Origin: Actinomyces gaoshouyii
GTDB taxonomy: Bacteria > Actinomycetota > Actinomycetes > Actinomycetales > Actinomycetaceae
Assembly: GCF_002072175.1 (NCBI RefSeq)
Contig: NZ_MVIV01000001.1
Span: 266,862 to 330,861 of the forward strand
Reading direction: 5' to 3'
DNA length: 64,000 nucleotides
The position numbers and the translations under genes were made by a program. The notes beneath the pieces are model-generated. The model was not told the origin of the DNA and did not search any database. It saw only the letters and a program-made list of their open reading frames with translations. Positions 33,133 through 41,350 of the stretch are shown piece after piece. Every line of letters starts with the position of its first letter. Position 1 is the stretch's first letter.

Positions 33133-33297
33133 TCCGCCCGCCCGTTGCGGACGAAGTGGCGAGGTTCGAGGATTCCTCCTCATGGCACTGCGCCGCTTCA
33201 GACGATGGCGCGGATCAGGGGGATCGGCATTCGCGCGCGATCCGCCCCCGGCGGCGAATCGCCCGAGCGGTCCTCGAACCCCGCCGCCCTCCATGGG

Positions 33298-34395
33298 TCA
33301 CGGCTCCTCCTTGCGCAGACCCACGAACCACAGCAGATACAGGCCCCCGCAAGCGGCACTGACCAGGCCCACCGGGATCTGGAACGGCGCGAGGAGGCGG
33401 GCGGCGAGGACATCAGCCAGCGCGAGCAGCAGCGCGCCCATCGCGGCTGAGGCCGCCAGGGCGGTGCCGGCCGAGTGCGAGGCGCGGCGCGCCAGTTGGG
33501 GAGCCGCGAGCGCCAGGAAGGCGATGGGCCCGCTCACCGCCACGCAAACGGCCGCCAGGACCACTCCGTAGCCCAGGAGGATGCCCCGGGCCCGCGCAGC
33601 ACTCAGCCCCAGGGCGGTGGCGGCGTCGTCGCCGAGCTCGAGGATCCCGGCGGGTCGGCCGAGCCACGCGATGAGCGGCAGGAGAAGAGCGGCCGCGGCC
33701 AGGAGCGGGCTCACCTGCGCCCAGGTGATCGCGTTGAGGGAGCCGAATTGCCAGGCCTTGGCGGCCTCGGCGCTCTCGATCGTGGCGCGGGTGAGCAGGT
33801 AGTCGTTGCTCGCGGCGAGCATCTGGGACAGGGCGATTCCGACCAGGATGAGGGCATCGCCGCTCGCGCCGCGCCGCAGGGCCGCGAGCACGACGAGCAC
33901 GGCCGTGACGAGGCCTCCCAGAATCGTTCCCAGGGCGATCATCGGCAGGGATGACGCCGTGGACAGGAGGATCACCACCAGTCCCCCGGTGGTGGCGCCC
34001 TTGGTGAAGCCGACGATGTCGGGGCTGCCCAGGGGGTTGCGGGACAGCGATTGGAAGACGGCGCCGGCCACCGCGAGCAGTGCCCCGATGAGCAGGGCGG
34101 CGAGGGCCCGCGGAAGGCGCTGGTCGAGCACGATGAACCTGTCCAGATCACTGCCGGAGCCGGCGAGGACCGCCAGCGCGTCGGCGGCGGAGAGCCGGTA
34201 GGCACCGGTGAGAAGGGCACCGGTGCTCACGATCAGCGCTGCCAGGAGGAGGATGAGGGTGATTGCCAGGGCGCGCCGGTGGAGCAGGATCGAGCGCCCC
34301 CGTCCCAGGGGGACGGCGAACTGCGCCCTCGGGGTTCCCAGGCATGCGGAGGGGCGAGCCGCGCCGGCCGCCTCAGCTCCGTCCCGCCGACTCAC
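33298..34395 (-). CDS. FecCD-type iron-siderophore ABC permease, second copy
   Basis: Inner-membrane permease of 365 residues with about ten segments. The FecCD pattern is clear: RLPRALAALLIGALLAVAGAVFQSLSRNPLGSPDIVGFTKGA is matched piecewise, and GPIAFLALAAPQLAR is the ATPase-coupling region. It would form the channel with the permease encoded just upstream, whose stop it overlaps as GTGA. A basic cytoplasmic head of about 35 residues precedes the first segment. The end faces modBC with a 165-base gap that has no gene; GGATCG/CGATCC there may form a weak hairpin. Confidence 0.92.
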   Translation of the reverse strand: MSRRDGAEAAGAARPSACLGTPRAQFAVPLGRGRSILLHRRALAITLILLLAALIVSTGALLTGAYRLSAADALAVLAGSGSDLDRFIVLDQRLPRALAALLIGALLAVAGAVFQSLSRNPLGSPDIVGFTKGATTGGLVVILLSTASSLPMIALGTILGGLVTAVLVVLAALRRGASGDALILVGIALSQMLAASNDYLLTRATIESAEAAKAWQFGSLNAITWAQVSPLLAAAALLLPLIAWLGRPAGILELGDDAATALGLSAARARGILLGYGVVLAAVCVAVSGPIAFLALAAPQLARRASHSAGTALAASAAMGALLLALADVLAARLLAPFQIPVGLVSAACGGLYLLWFVGLRKEEP

Positions 34396-35441
34396 GCGCG
34401 CCGCCTCGGGCGGGCGAGCACGAGGCCGATGAGGACGGGACCCCCGAGGAAGGCGGTCACCACGCCCGCCTCCAGCTCATCGGGCCAGATGAGGCGCCGC
34501 CCGACGACGTCGGCGAGCAGCAGCAGCGCGGGCCCGGCGATGAGGGAGGCCGCGAGGATGCGCCGCTGATCTGCGCCCAGGAGGAGGCGCAGCGCATGGG
34601 GGACCATGAGGCCGACGAAGGAGATCGGGCCGATGGCCGCCGTGGTCGCCCCGCACAGGAGTGTGATGGTGACGAGCGCCAGGGCCCGCACCGCGCCGAC
34701 GCGCGCCCCGAGCGCGCTGGCCTGCTCCTGCCCCAGGGCGAGCGCGTTGAGGGCGTGGCCCAAGGCCATCGCCAGGAGCAGGCCGACCAGGAGGAAGGGC
34801 GCGACCCAGGCCAGGACCTCCGCGCCGCGCCCCTCCAGGGACCCCACCACCCAGAAGCGGTAGGAGTCGAAGGCCTGCGTGTCGCGCATGGTGATGGTCC
34901 CCGTGATCGCGCCCAGGGAGGCTCCCAGGGCGACCCCGGCGAGGACGAGGCGCGTCGGCCCGGCGCGGCCGGAGCGGCCCGCCATGAGGTGGACGAGCCC
35001 GGCGGCGGCCGCGGCCCCGGCGAAGGCGAACCAGAGGTATTCCGTCACGCCGGTGAGCCCCAGCAGGCAGATCGACAGGACGACGGCGAGCGCCGCTCCC
35101 GCGTTGACGCCCAGGATGCCGGGCTCGGCGAGGGGGTTGCGGGTGAGGGCCTGCATGACGACGCCGGCCGCGGCGAGTCCGGCGCCGGCCCCGATGGCCA
35201 GGAGGGTGCGCGGCATGCGCAGCTGCCAGACGATGATGGAGGGGACGCTGCGATCACGGGCGAGCAGGCCATGCACCGTCTCACCCGCTCCGAGCGGTCG
35301 CGAGCCGATGGCCAGGCTCAGCACCACGAGGAGGGCGAGGATCACGGCCCCCACCGCGGCCAGGAGCAGGAGGCGCGCCGCGGGGGCATTGCCGGGCCCG
35401 GGGGCGCGCCCGTTCCTCGCGCTCGTATGGGCAAATCGCAT
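34392..35441 (-). CDS. FecCD-type iron-siderophore ABC permease, first copy
   Basis: Permease of 349 residues with about ten membrane segments. Typical stretches are RMPRTLLAIGAGAGLAAAG, the ALTRNPLAEPGILGVNAGA segment, and GPISFVGLMVPHALRLLLG near the end, which contacts the ATPase. It is the first gene of the leftward half of a divergent transporter locus. The ATG at 35441 lies 23 bases from the divergent binding-protein gene, with an IdeR-like box between. Iron repression is therefore likely. Confidence 0.92.
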   Translation of the reverse strand: MRFAHTSARNGRAPGPGNAPAARLLLLAAVGAVILALLVVLSLAIGSRPLGAGETVHGLLARDRSVPSIIVWQLRMPRTLLAIGAGAGLAAAGVVMQALTRNPLAEPGILGVNAGAALAVVLSICLLGLTGVTEYLWFAFAGAAAAAGLVHLMAGRSGRAGPTRLVLAGVALGASLGAITGTITMRDTQAFDSYRFWVVGSLEGRGAEVLAWVAPFLLVGLLLAMALGHALNALALGQEQASALGARVGAVRALALVTITLLCGATTAAIGPISFVGLMVPHALRLLLGADQRRILAASLIAGPALLLLADVVGRRLIWPDELEAGVVTAFLGGPVLIGLVLARPRRRA

Positions 35442-35445
35442 GCAA

Positions 35446-35464
35446 TGAGGTTAGCCTACCCACA
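35446..35464. promoter_or_regulatory. IdeR/DtxR-like iron box between divergent transporter genes
   Basis: TGAGGTTAGCCTACCCACA matches 15 of 19 positions of the known IdeR/DtxR consensus TTAGGTTAGCCTAACCTAA. TAGCCT (plus, 35452-35457) is six bases from the rightward ATG. TAGGCT (minus, 35458-35453) can serve the leftward gene. One bound repressor dimer pair would cover both -10 elements. Confidence 0.75.
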
Positions 35465-36522
35465 TGGCTCATCTCCACAGTCGACGCACCGTGCTCTCCG
35501 CCGCCGCCCTCGCCTCAGCGCTGCCCATCCTCGTCGCCTGCTCCTCGTCCGGCGACAACGCCTCCTCCGCCTCGGGCGGAGCCGCCACCGGCGAGTCCTC
35601 GGCCGCCCCCGGCGCCCCGACCCCCACATCCTCCATCCCCACCACGATCCCCGAGGGCATGGGATCGGGGCAGGGCGACGGCATCTTCCCCCGGACGGTC
35701 GGCCATTTCCAGGGCTCGACGACGATCCAGGCGCCCCCCAGCAAGGTCGTCATCATCTCCACCGGCCAGCTCGACGCCGCTCTCACGCTCGGGGTCGTAC
35801 CGGTGGGCGCGGCCGCCGGCGACGGGGCGAAGGCCGTCCCCGACTACCTGGCCAGGGCCTTCCCGGAGCAGGCCGGCGCACTGGGGGCGATCACCGAGGT
35901 CGGCTCGCGGAAGGAGCCGAACGTGGAGGCGATCTCCGATCTCGCCCCGGACCTCATCCTCGTCAACAACACGGGCAAGGATCCGGCGGCCCTCTACACG
36001 ACCCTGTCCAACATCGCGCCCACCGTCGTCACGCAGGGCACGGGCCAGTACTGGAAGCAGGACTTCCTCCTCCTCGCGGACGCCCTGGGGAAGGTCGACG
36101 CGGCCCGCACCTGGCTGGACATCTTCCACTCCGACGCCGCCGCGGCCGGGAAGCCGATCGACGGCGCCGGCACCGTCTCCCTGCTGCGCAAGAACGGCGA
36201 CCGCACGCGGATCTTCGGGGCGATCTCCTTCGCCGGATCCGTCCTGGCGGATATGGGCGTGGCCCGCCCGCAGACCCAGTCCTTCACCGAGGACACCTCC
36301 CACGACATCTCCGCAGAGCAGCTCGACCAGGCCGATGCCTCCTGGATCCTCTACGGCGTGCAGGGCGATGCCTCCGCCCTGACCTCGGCGGCACTGTGGC
36401 CCACGCTCGGGGCCGTCACCGCCGGCCGGGCGATCCAGGTGGAGGACGACCCCTTCTACCTCAACGCCGGGCCCACGGCCGCCCGCTTCGTCCTGACGAC
36501 TGTCTCGACGACGGTCAAGTGA
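35464..36522 (+). CDS. Iron-siderophore ABC transporter substrate-binding lipoprotein
   Basis: Extracellular binding protein of 352 residues of the FepB/FecB class. The head has twin Arg, a hydrophobic stretch and the lipobox LVACSSS, followed by a Ser/Gly/Ala linker to about residue 65. The mature domain has STGQLDAALTLGVVPVGAA, then VEAISDLAPDLILVNN, a usual feature of helical-backbone metal receptors. The start codon is six bases after a -10-like TAGCCT with no ribosome binding site, so the mRNA may be leaderless. The stop overlaps the ATPase start as GTGA. The ligand is unknown. Confidence 0.9.
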   Translation: MAHLHSRRTVLSAAALASALPILVACSSSGDNASSASGGAATGESSAAPGAPTPTSSIPTTIPEGMGSGQGDGIFPRTVGHFQGSTTIQAPPSKVVIISTGQLDAALTLGVVPVGAAAGDGAKAVPDYLARAFPEQAGALGAITEVGSRKEPNVEAISDLAPDLILVNNTGKDPAALYTTLSNIAPTVVTQGTGQYWKQDFLLLADALGKVDAARTWLDIFHSDAAAAGKPIDGAGTVSLLRKNGDRTRIFGAISFAGSVLADMGVARPQTQSFTEDTSHDISAEQLDQADASWILYGVQGDASALTSAALWPTLGAVTAGRAIQVEDDPFYLNAGPTAARFVLTTVSTTVK

Positions 36523-37364
36523 GGCGGGGCCTCCACCGCCATCGGGCGCCCGCCCCCGATTTCACGCCCGATGGCGCACCGGGCCTGGCCGCCGAGGCGG
36601 TCACGCTCTCCTACCAGCCCCTCCATCCGGTGGTCGAGGACCTCTCGGTGAGCATCGCCCCCGGGGAGGTGACGATGATCGTGGGTCCCAACGCCTGCGG
36701 GAAGTCGACGCTCCTGCGCGCGCTGAGCCGTGTCCTGACTCCCGACAGCGGTGGCGTCGTCCTCGATGGCAGGCCGGTCGCCCGGATGCGCCCCAAGGCC
36801 TTCGCCCGGCGGGTGGGTCTCCTCGCCCAGTCGTCGCTCGCCCCCGAGGGGATCACCGTCCACGAGCTCGTGGCCCGGGGGCGCTACCCCCACCAGTCGG
36901 TTCTGCGCCAGTGGTCGCCCGAGGACGACGAGGCCGTCAGCGAGGCCATGGAGCGCGCCGATGTGACGGGGCTGGCGGGCCGCCGCGTCTCCTCGCTGTC
37001 CGGCGGACAGCGCCAACGGGCGTGGATCGCCATGGCGCTGGCCCAGCGCACGGACATCCTGCTGCTCGATGAGCCCACGACCTTCCTCGACCTGGCCCAC
37101 CAGGTGGAGGTCCTCGAGCTGTGCCGCGAGCTCAACGCCTCCCTCGGCACGACGATCGTGGCGGTACTGCACGACCTCAACCAGGCCTGCCGTTACGCCG
37201 ATCGCGTGATCGCCATGCGCTCGGGGCGGATTCTCGCCCATGGGGCGCCGTCGGAGGTCATCACGGAGGAGGTCGTCGAGGAGGCATTCGGGCTGCCCGT
37301 GCGGGTCATGAGCGACCCGCTGACGGGCACGCCCATGGTGCTGCCCCTGCCCCGCCGGCCCTGA
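36519..37364 (+). CDS. Iron-siderophore ABC transporter ATPase
   Basis: Cytosolic ATPase of 281 residues driving the importer made by the two FecCD permeases. Walker A GPNACGKST, Q-loop region LLAQSS, signature LSGGQRQRAWIAMALAQ, Walker B ILLLDEPTTFLD and the switch His in VLHDLNQACRYADR are all in place. The GTG start overlaps the binding-protein stop. About 25 residues precede the conserved VTLSYQPLHPVVEDLSV. Together with 33298-35464 it forms a complete FepBDGC-like set. Confidence 0.93.
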   Translation: MRRGLHRHRAPAPDFTPDGAPGLAAEAVTLSYQPLHPVVEDLSVSIAPGEVTMIVGPNACGKSTLLRALSRVLTPDSGGVVLDGRPVARMRPKAFARRVGLLAQSSLAPEGITVHELVARGRYPHQSVLRQWSPEDDEAVSEAMERADVTGLAGRRVSSLSGGQRQRAWIAMALAQRTDILLLDEPTTFLDLAHQVEVLELCRELNASLGTTIVAVLHDLNQACRYADRVIAMRSGRILAHGAPSEVITEEVVEEAFGLPVRVMSDPLTGTPMVLPLPRRP

Positions 37365-37434
37365 CGCCCGCCCGGCGGCGGGCCATTCCTGGCACTGAGA
37401 GGGCCTGGCTGCGAGTGCGGCGGCTTCCGTAGGC

Positions 37435-37462
37435 TCTGACGAATCGACCGATTCTTATCAGA
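37435..37462. promoter_or_regulatory. Extended dyad before the zinc alcohol dehydrogenase
   Basis: A perfect GAATCG-AC-CGATTC core (37441-37454) is flanked by TCTGA (37435-37439) and TCAGA (37458-37462), one base off exact symmetry. It lies 12 bases before the start codon and overlaps the expected promoter, so an operator is likely. No regulator gene sits nearby. Confidence 0.5.
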
Positions 37463-37473
37463 GAGGCCCCGCC

Positions 37474-38535
37474 ATGAGCACCACCCCACCGACAGCCCCC
37501 GCCCTGCCCGCCACCATGCGCGCAGTCGTCATGAACGCACCCGGCGACGTCGCCGTGGAGACCATCGAGACACCGCGCGTGGCGGGGCCCGGCGACGTCG
37601 TCATCAAGCTCGCCGCCGCCTGCGTGTGCGGCTCCGACCTGTGGCCCTACCGGGGCGCCCAGCCCGTCGACCACCAGTACATGGGCCACGAGTACGTCGG
37701 CACCATCGTGGAGAAGGGCGAGGATGTCCGCACCCTGGAGCTCGGGGACTTCGTCATCGGCTCCTTCATGCTCTCCGACGGCACCTGCGAGATCTGCCGG
37801 GCCGGTTACCCCTCGCGCTGCGCCAACGCCGGGCACTACACCGGCAGCCAGGCCGAGTACATGCGCGTCGAGCTCGCCGACGGCTCCCTGGTGAAGGTCC
37901 CCGGCGGCGAGCCGGACGACCCCGAGCGCCTCGCCGACTACCTCGCAGCCTCGGACGTCCTGGGCACCGGCTGGTACGCCGCCGTCGCCGCGAACGCCGG
38001 TCCGGGCAAGACGATCGCCGTCGTGGGCGACGGCGCCGTGGGGCTCTCGGCGGTCCTGGCCGCCAAGGCGCTGGGGGCCGAGCGGGTCATCGCCTTCTCC
38101 CGCCACGAGGACCGCGCGGCACTGGCCCGCGAGTTCGGGGCCGACGTCGTCATCGCCGAACGCGGCGAGGAGGGCGCGGCGAAGGTCAAGGAGCTGACGA
38201 ACGGCTACGGTGCGCACGGCGTGTGCGAGGCCGTGGGCTCCCAGGAGTCCATGGACCAGGCGCTGGCCTCATGCCGTCCCGGCGGCTACATCGGCTTCGT
38301 CGGCGTCTCGCACGACCAGACGATCGACGGCTTCAACCTGTTCTTCCGCGAGGTCCACCTCGAGGGCGGGCCCGCCCCCGTGCGCCGCTTCCTGCCCGAC
38401 CTCATCAAGCGCATCGACGCCGGGGAGATCCACCCCGGCCGCGTCTTCACCAAGCGCCTGCCGCTGGACGAGGCCGCCGAGGCCTACAGGGCCATGGATG
38501 AGCGCCGCGAGATCAAGGTTCTCCTGGAGGTCTGA
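37474..38535 (+). CDS. Zinc-dependent alcohol dehydrogenase family protein
   Basis: Medium-chain dehydrogenase of 353 residues using NAD(P). Catalytic zinc ligands are the Cys of CVCGSDLWPY and the His-Glu of GHEYVG. The structural zinc loop CEICRAGYPSRC shows only three of the usual four cysteines. The nucleotide fold is VVGDGAVGLSAVLAAKALGAE, seen in pieces, and DQTIDGFNLFFREV resembles sorbitol/threonine dehydrogenase relatives. AGAGAGG precedes the ATG at 37474. Substrate unknown. The gene stands alone and is convergent with the next. Confidence 0.88.
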   Translation: MSTTPPTAPALPATMRAVVMNAPGDVAVETIETPRVAGPGDVVIKLAAACVCGSDLWPYRGAQPVDHQYMGHEYVGTIVEKGEDVRTLELGDFVIGSFMLSDGTCEICRAGYPSRCANAGHYTGSQAEYMRVELADGSLVKVPGGEPDDPERLADYLAASDVLGTGWYAAVAANAGPGKTIAVVGDGAVGLSAVLAAKALGAERVIAFSRHEDRAALAREFGADVVIAERGEEGAAKVKELTNGYGAHGVCEAVGSQESMDQALASCRPGGYIGFVGVSHDQTIDGFNLFFREVHLEGGPAPVRRFLPDLIKRIDAGEIHPGRVFTKRLPLDEAAEAYRAMDERREIKVLLEV

Positions 38536-38547
38536 GCCCGTGGCCCC

Positions 38548-38579
38548 CGTTCCCGGCGGCGCCGCGCACCCCGGGAACG
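38548..38579. terminator. Hairpin between convergent dehydrogenase and flavodoxin-fold genes
   Basis: Perfect arms CGTTCCCGG and CCGGGAACG enclose a GC-rich 14-base loop in the 63-base space between the two stop codons. There is no T run. Confidence 0.5.
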
Positions 38580-38598
38580 AGGGCTGCGCCGCCCCGGC

Positions 38599-39141
38599 CT
38601 ACTCCAGGCGCCCGAGGATGGGGCGGTTCGTGGAGGTCAGGACGCTGCGGTACTCGGCGCAGCGCGCCATGAGATCCGTCTCCATCATGCCCAGACAGCC
38701 CATGACGATGAAGGGGACGAGGTAGGTCATGGAGCAGGTGGCGGCCGAGGCCTGGAAGGGGCGCAGGAGCTCGGTGAGCGAGTAGCCCACCATGCGCTGT
38801 CGGCCGTATTCCGCGGCGCCCGCGGTGGTGGCGATCATGAGCTCCTTGCCGAGCAGGGCGACGCCGTCGGGCCCGTGGGCCCACCCGAAGGTCAGGACGT
38901 CGTCGAGCCATTGCTGGACCAGCGGCGGGGCGGAGAACCAGTGCAGGGGGAACTGGATGACGATGCGGTCCGCGCCATCCATGGCGGCCTGCTCCGCCGC
39001 GACGTTGATGACGCCATCGGGATAGAGGTCGTACATCCGGCGCACGGTCACACCCGACACGCCCTCCGCCTCCGCGGCCAGGGCGCGATTCACCACGGAG
39101 GAGGTCATGTCAGGGTGGAAGACGAGAACCAGGGTGTTCAC
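38599..39141 (-). CDS. NAD(P)H:quinone oxidoreductase-like flavodoxin-fold protein
   Basis: Predicted FMN- or FAD-binding reductase of 180 residues of the KefF/MdaB/NQO type. LVLVFHPDMTSSVVNRAL is the phosphate-binding opening. DRIVIQFPLHWFSAPPLVQQWLDDVLTFGWAHG is the family's most conserved stretch, and IATTAGAAEYG follows. AAGGAG lies five bases before the GTG start at 39141. TAGGCT at 39203-39208 on the minus strand is a candidate -10. It may protect against quinones or electrophiles; the physiological substrate is unknown. Confidence 0.85.
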   Translation of the reverse strand: MNTLVLVFHPDMTSSVVNRALAAEAEGVSGVTVRRMYDLYPDGVINVAAEQAAMDGADRIVIQFPLHWFSAPPLVQQWLDDVLTFGWAHGPDGVALLGKELMIATTAGAAEYGRQRMVGYSLTELLRPFQASAATCSMTYLVPFIVMGCLGMMETDLMARCAEYRSVLTSTNRPILGRLE

Positions 39142-39450
39142 GACTGCTCCTTCAGTTGTCCATGAGACCGGGCCGGACCAGGGGCCGGGTCATCCTGGTT
39201 CGAGCCTATCGGGAGCCCACCCCGCATGAGAGCCCGGCGTGATACAAGGTGAGCAGGCCCACCCCGACTCGCCGCCACGGCTCATCGCCTCCCGGCGCTC
39301 TCCGACGGCGCCGCGCAGCCCGTTGGGCCCATCGGCGGAGAGGCAGCAGCGGTATGGGGGCGCGGGCGGAGCCGCGCTGGGCCGACGCAGTGGCGCCTCA
39401 GCAGGGCCGGTCTTCCCACCCGAGCGTCCCACGGGCGCTACCGTGGTGCC
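39142..39450. promoter_or_regulatory. Divergent promoter region, flavodoxin-fold gene and hisN
   Basis: This 309-base stretch has no gene I can support. It holds a minus-strand -10-like TAGGCT (39203-39208) about 60 bases before the leftward start. A plus-strand TACCGT (39439-39444) lies exactly six bases before the hisN ATG, suggesting a leaderless hisN message. Confidence 0.45.
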
Positions 39451-40263
39451 ATGAGCGCCCCCATCTCGCCCGAGCGCCGCTGGCGCGACGACCTGCACCT
39501 GGCCCACACCATCGCGGATCAGGCGGACGCCCTCACGCTGCCCCGTTTCGAGGCCCAGGACTTCAACGTCGAGACCAAGCCCGACCTGACCCCCGTCACC
39601 GAGGTCGATCGCACCGCCGAGAAGCTGGTGCGCGACTACCTCGCGCGCGCCCGCGGACGCGACTCGGTCCTCGGCGAGGAGCTGCCGCCCACCGGCCACG
39701 CCCCCCGGCAGTGGGTCATCGATCCGATCGACGGCACGAAGAACTTCGTGCGGGGCGTGCCGGTGTGGGCCACGCTCATCGGGCTCGTCGAGGACGGGCA
39801 GGTCGTCGTCGGGCTGGTGAGCGCGCCGGCACTGGGCAAGCGCTGGTGGGCGGTGACCGGCGGCGGCACCTGGACCGGGCGGTCCCTATCCTCCGCCAAG
39901 CGCCTGGGAGTCTCCAGCGTCGGCTCGCTCGGGGACGCCTCGCTGTCCTACTCCTCCCTGTCCGGATGGGCCGAGCGCCATCGCCTGCGCGGGATGCTCT
40001 CGCTCATGCAGTCCTGCTGGCGCACGCGCGCCTACGGCGATTTCTGGTCCTACATGCTCTTGGCCGAGGGGGCCGTGGATCTGGCGGCCGAACCGGAGCT
40101 GGAGCTCTACGACATGGCGGCCCTCGTGCCCATCGTCACCGAGGCGGGCGGCGCCTTTACCTCGCTCGACGGTGAAGCGGGGCCCTGGGGAGGCAGCGCT
40201 GTCGCCTCCAACGGGCGCCTTCACAAGGCGATCATGAAGCACCTCGGCTCCGAGACCGACTGA
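39451..40263 (+). CDS. hisN: Inositol-monophosphatase-family phosphatase, probable histidinol-phosphatase
   Basis: Magnesium-dependent phosphatase of 270 residues. Metal-binding motifs are GEE in SVLGEELPP, WVIDPIDGTKNFVRG, and the AEPELELYDMAAL region with its conserved Asp. DFWSYMLLAEGAVDL precedes the last motif, as in actinobacterial HisN. That enzyme hydrolyses histidinol phosphate in histidine synthesis. Inositol or another sugar phosphate as substrate remains possible, since the family is hard to split by eye. No his genes adjoin. Confidence 0.8.
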   Translation: MSAPISPERRWRDDLHLAHTIADQADALTLPRFEAQDFNVETKPDLTPVTEVDRTAEKLVRDYLARARGRDSVLGEELPPTGHAPRQWVIDPIDGTKNFVRGVPVWATLIGLVEDGQVVVGLVSAPALGKRWWAVTGGGTWTGRSLSSAKRLGVSSVGSLGDASLSYSSLSGWAERHRLRGMLSLMQSCWRTRAYGDFWSYMLLAEGAVDLAAEPELELYDMAALVPIVTEAGGAFTSLDGEAGPWGGSAVASNGRLHKAIMKHLGSETD

Positions 40264-40268
40264 TATCC

Positions 40269-40345
40269 GCACCGATCGGTGCCGTTTCCACCGAGAGGTG
40301 CGCCCTGCCCGCACCAGTGGGCGGGAACCGCACCAGTCAGTGCGG
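40269..40345. promoter_or_regulatory. Palindromic CCGCACC elements between hisN and uppP
   Basis: CCGCACC occurs at 40267, 40309 and 40328. The first continues as the perfect 14-base palindrome GCACCGATCGGTGC (40269-40282). The third forms CCGCAC-N6-GTGCGG (40328-40345). They could be transcript-end hairpins of hisN or operators of uppP. Confidence 0.45.
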
Positions 40346-40429
40346 ATGGCGCCGAGGGCTCGACGCCGGTAGCCTTCCCGAAGCATCACGGAGGCACCGG
40401 CCCCGTCATCGTTCCTTGATCGGAGTCCC

Positions 40430-41269
40430 ATGAACTGGCTGCACGCCGTCCTGCTCGGCATCGTCGAGGGCATCACCGAGTTCCTTCCGGTGTCCTCGAC
40501 CGGGCACCTCAACATCGTCGAGAAGCTACTGGGCTACGACATCGACTCGGTGGGCATGACGGCCTTCACCGCGGTCATCCAGGTCGGCGCGATCCTGGCC
40601 GCCGTCGTCTACTTCTGGCGCGACATCGTGCGGATCGTGACCGCCTGGTGCAGGGGATTGGTGAACGAGGAGGCCCGCCGCGACCCCGACTGCACGCTGG
40701 GCTGGGGCGTCATCCTCGGCTCCATCCCGGTGGCGGTCATCGGGCTGCTCTTCAAGGACTTCATCGAGGTCACGGCGCGATCCCTGTGGATCATCGCGGC
40801 CGCCCTCGTCATCTGGTCGGCGGTCATGTGGATGGCCGACACCCGCACGGACCTTGATAAGGGCATGCGGGATGTGTCCATCAAGGACGCCCTCATCATC
40901 GGAGTCTTCCAGGCGCTCGCCCCGGTCTTCCCCGGCATCTCCCGCTCGGGTGCGACCATCTCCGCGGGACTCTTCCTGCGCTTCGACCGGGTGACGGCCA
41001 CGCGCCTGTCCTTCTTCCTGGGCATCCCCGCCCTGCTCGCGGCCGGCGCGCTCGAGGCCGTGACGGCCTTCGACCACATCTCGGACCCGAGCATCGGCTG
41101 GAGCGCGACGATCATCGCCACGGTCGTCTCCGGCATCGTGGCCTACGCAACCATCGCCTGGCTGCTCAAGTTCGTCTCCTCCAACAAGTTCACGGGCTTC
41201 CTCGTCTACCGCGTGGCGCTCGGCGGCGTCATCGCGGCCCTCGCGGCCACGGGCGCCGTCGCGGCCTGA
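40430..41269 (+). CDS. uppP: Undecaprenyl-diphosphatase UppP/BacA
   Basis: Integral membrane phosphatase of 279 residues that recycles undecaprenyl pyrophosphate to the lipid carrier for cell-wall synthesis; extra copies give bacitracin tolerance. The two active-site motifs are GIVEGITEFLPVSSTGH at the N-terminus and PGISRSGATIS in the second half. About eight membrane segments are visible. GGAG lies four bases before the ATG. A weak terminator follows. Confidence 0.96.
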   Translation: MNWLHAVLLGIVEGITEFLPVSSTGHLNIVEKLLGYDIDSVGMTAFTAVIQVGAILAAVVYFWRDIVRIVTAWCRGLVNEEARRDPDCTLGWGVILGSIPVAVIGLLFKDFIEVTARSLWIIAAALVIWSAVMWMADTRTDLDKGMRDVSIKDALIIGVFQALAPVFPGISRSGATISAGLFLRFDRVTATRLSFFLGIPALLAAGALEAVTAFDHISDPSIGWSATIIATVVSGIVAYATIAWLLKFVSSNKFTGFLVYRVALGGVIAALAATGAVAA

Positions 41270-41288
41270 TCGCTCCGGCGACGGCGCC

Positions 41289-41307
41289 AAGGGGTATCCG
41301 GCCCCTT
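41289..41307 (+). terminator. Short hairpin after uppP
   Basis: AAGGGG and CCCCTT flank a seven-base loop about 20 bases after the uppP stop. The stem is short and the tail not T-rich, so termination strength is uncertain. Confidence 0.35.
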
Positions 41308-41350
41308 AACGCCTCTCATTCGCGTCAGCGCCCCGTGAGACAGTGTGCCC

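Noticed and set aside
34263-36518. Long plus-strand open frame running over the permease genes into the ATPase gene
   Set aside because: Only the part from 36519 is protein-like; the upstream part is the antisense shadow of the FecCD genes and an out-of-frame read of the binding-protein gene.
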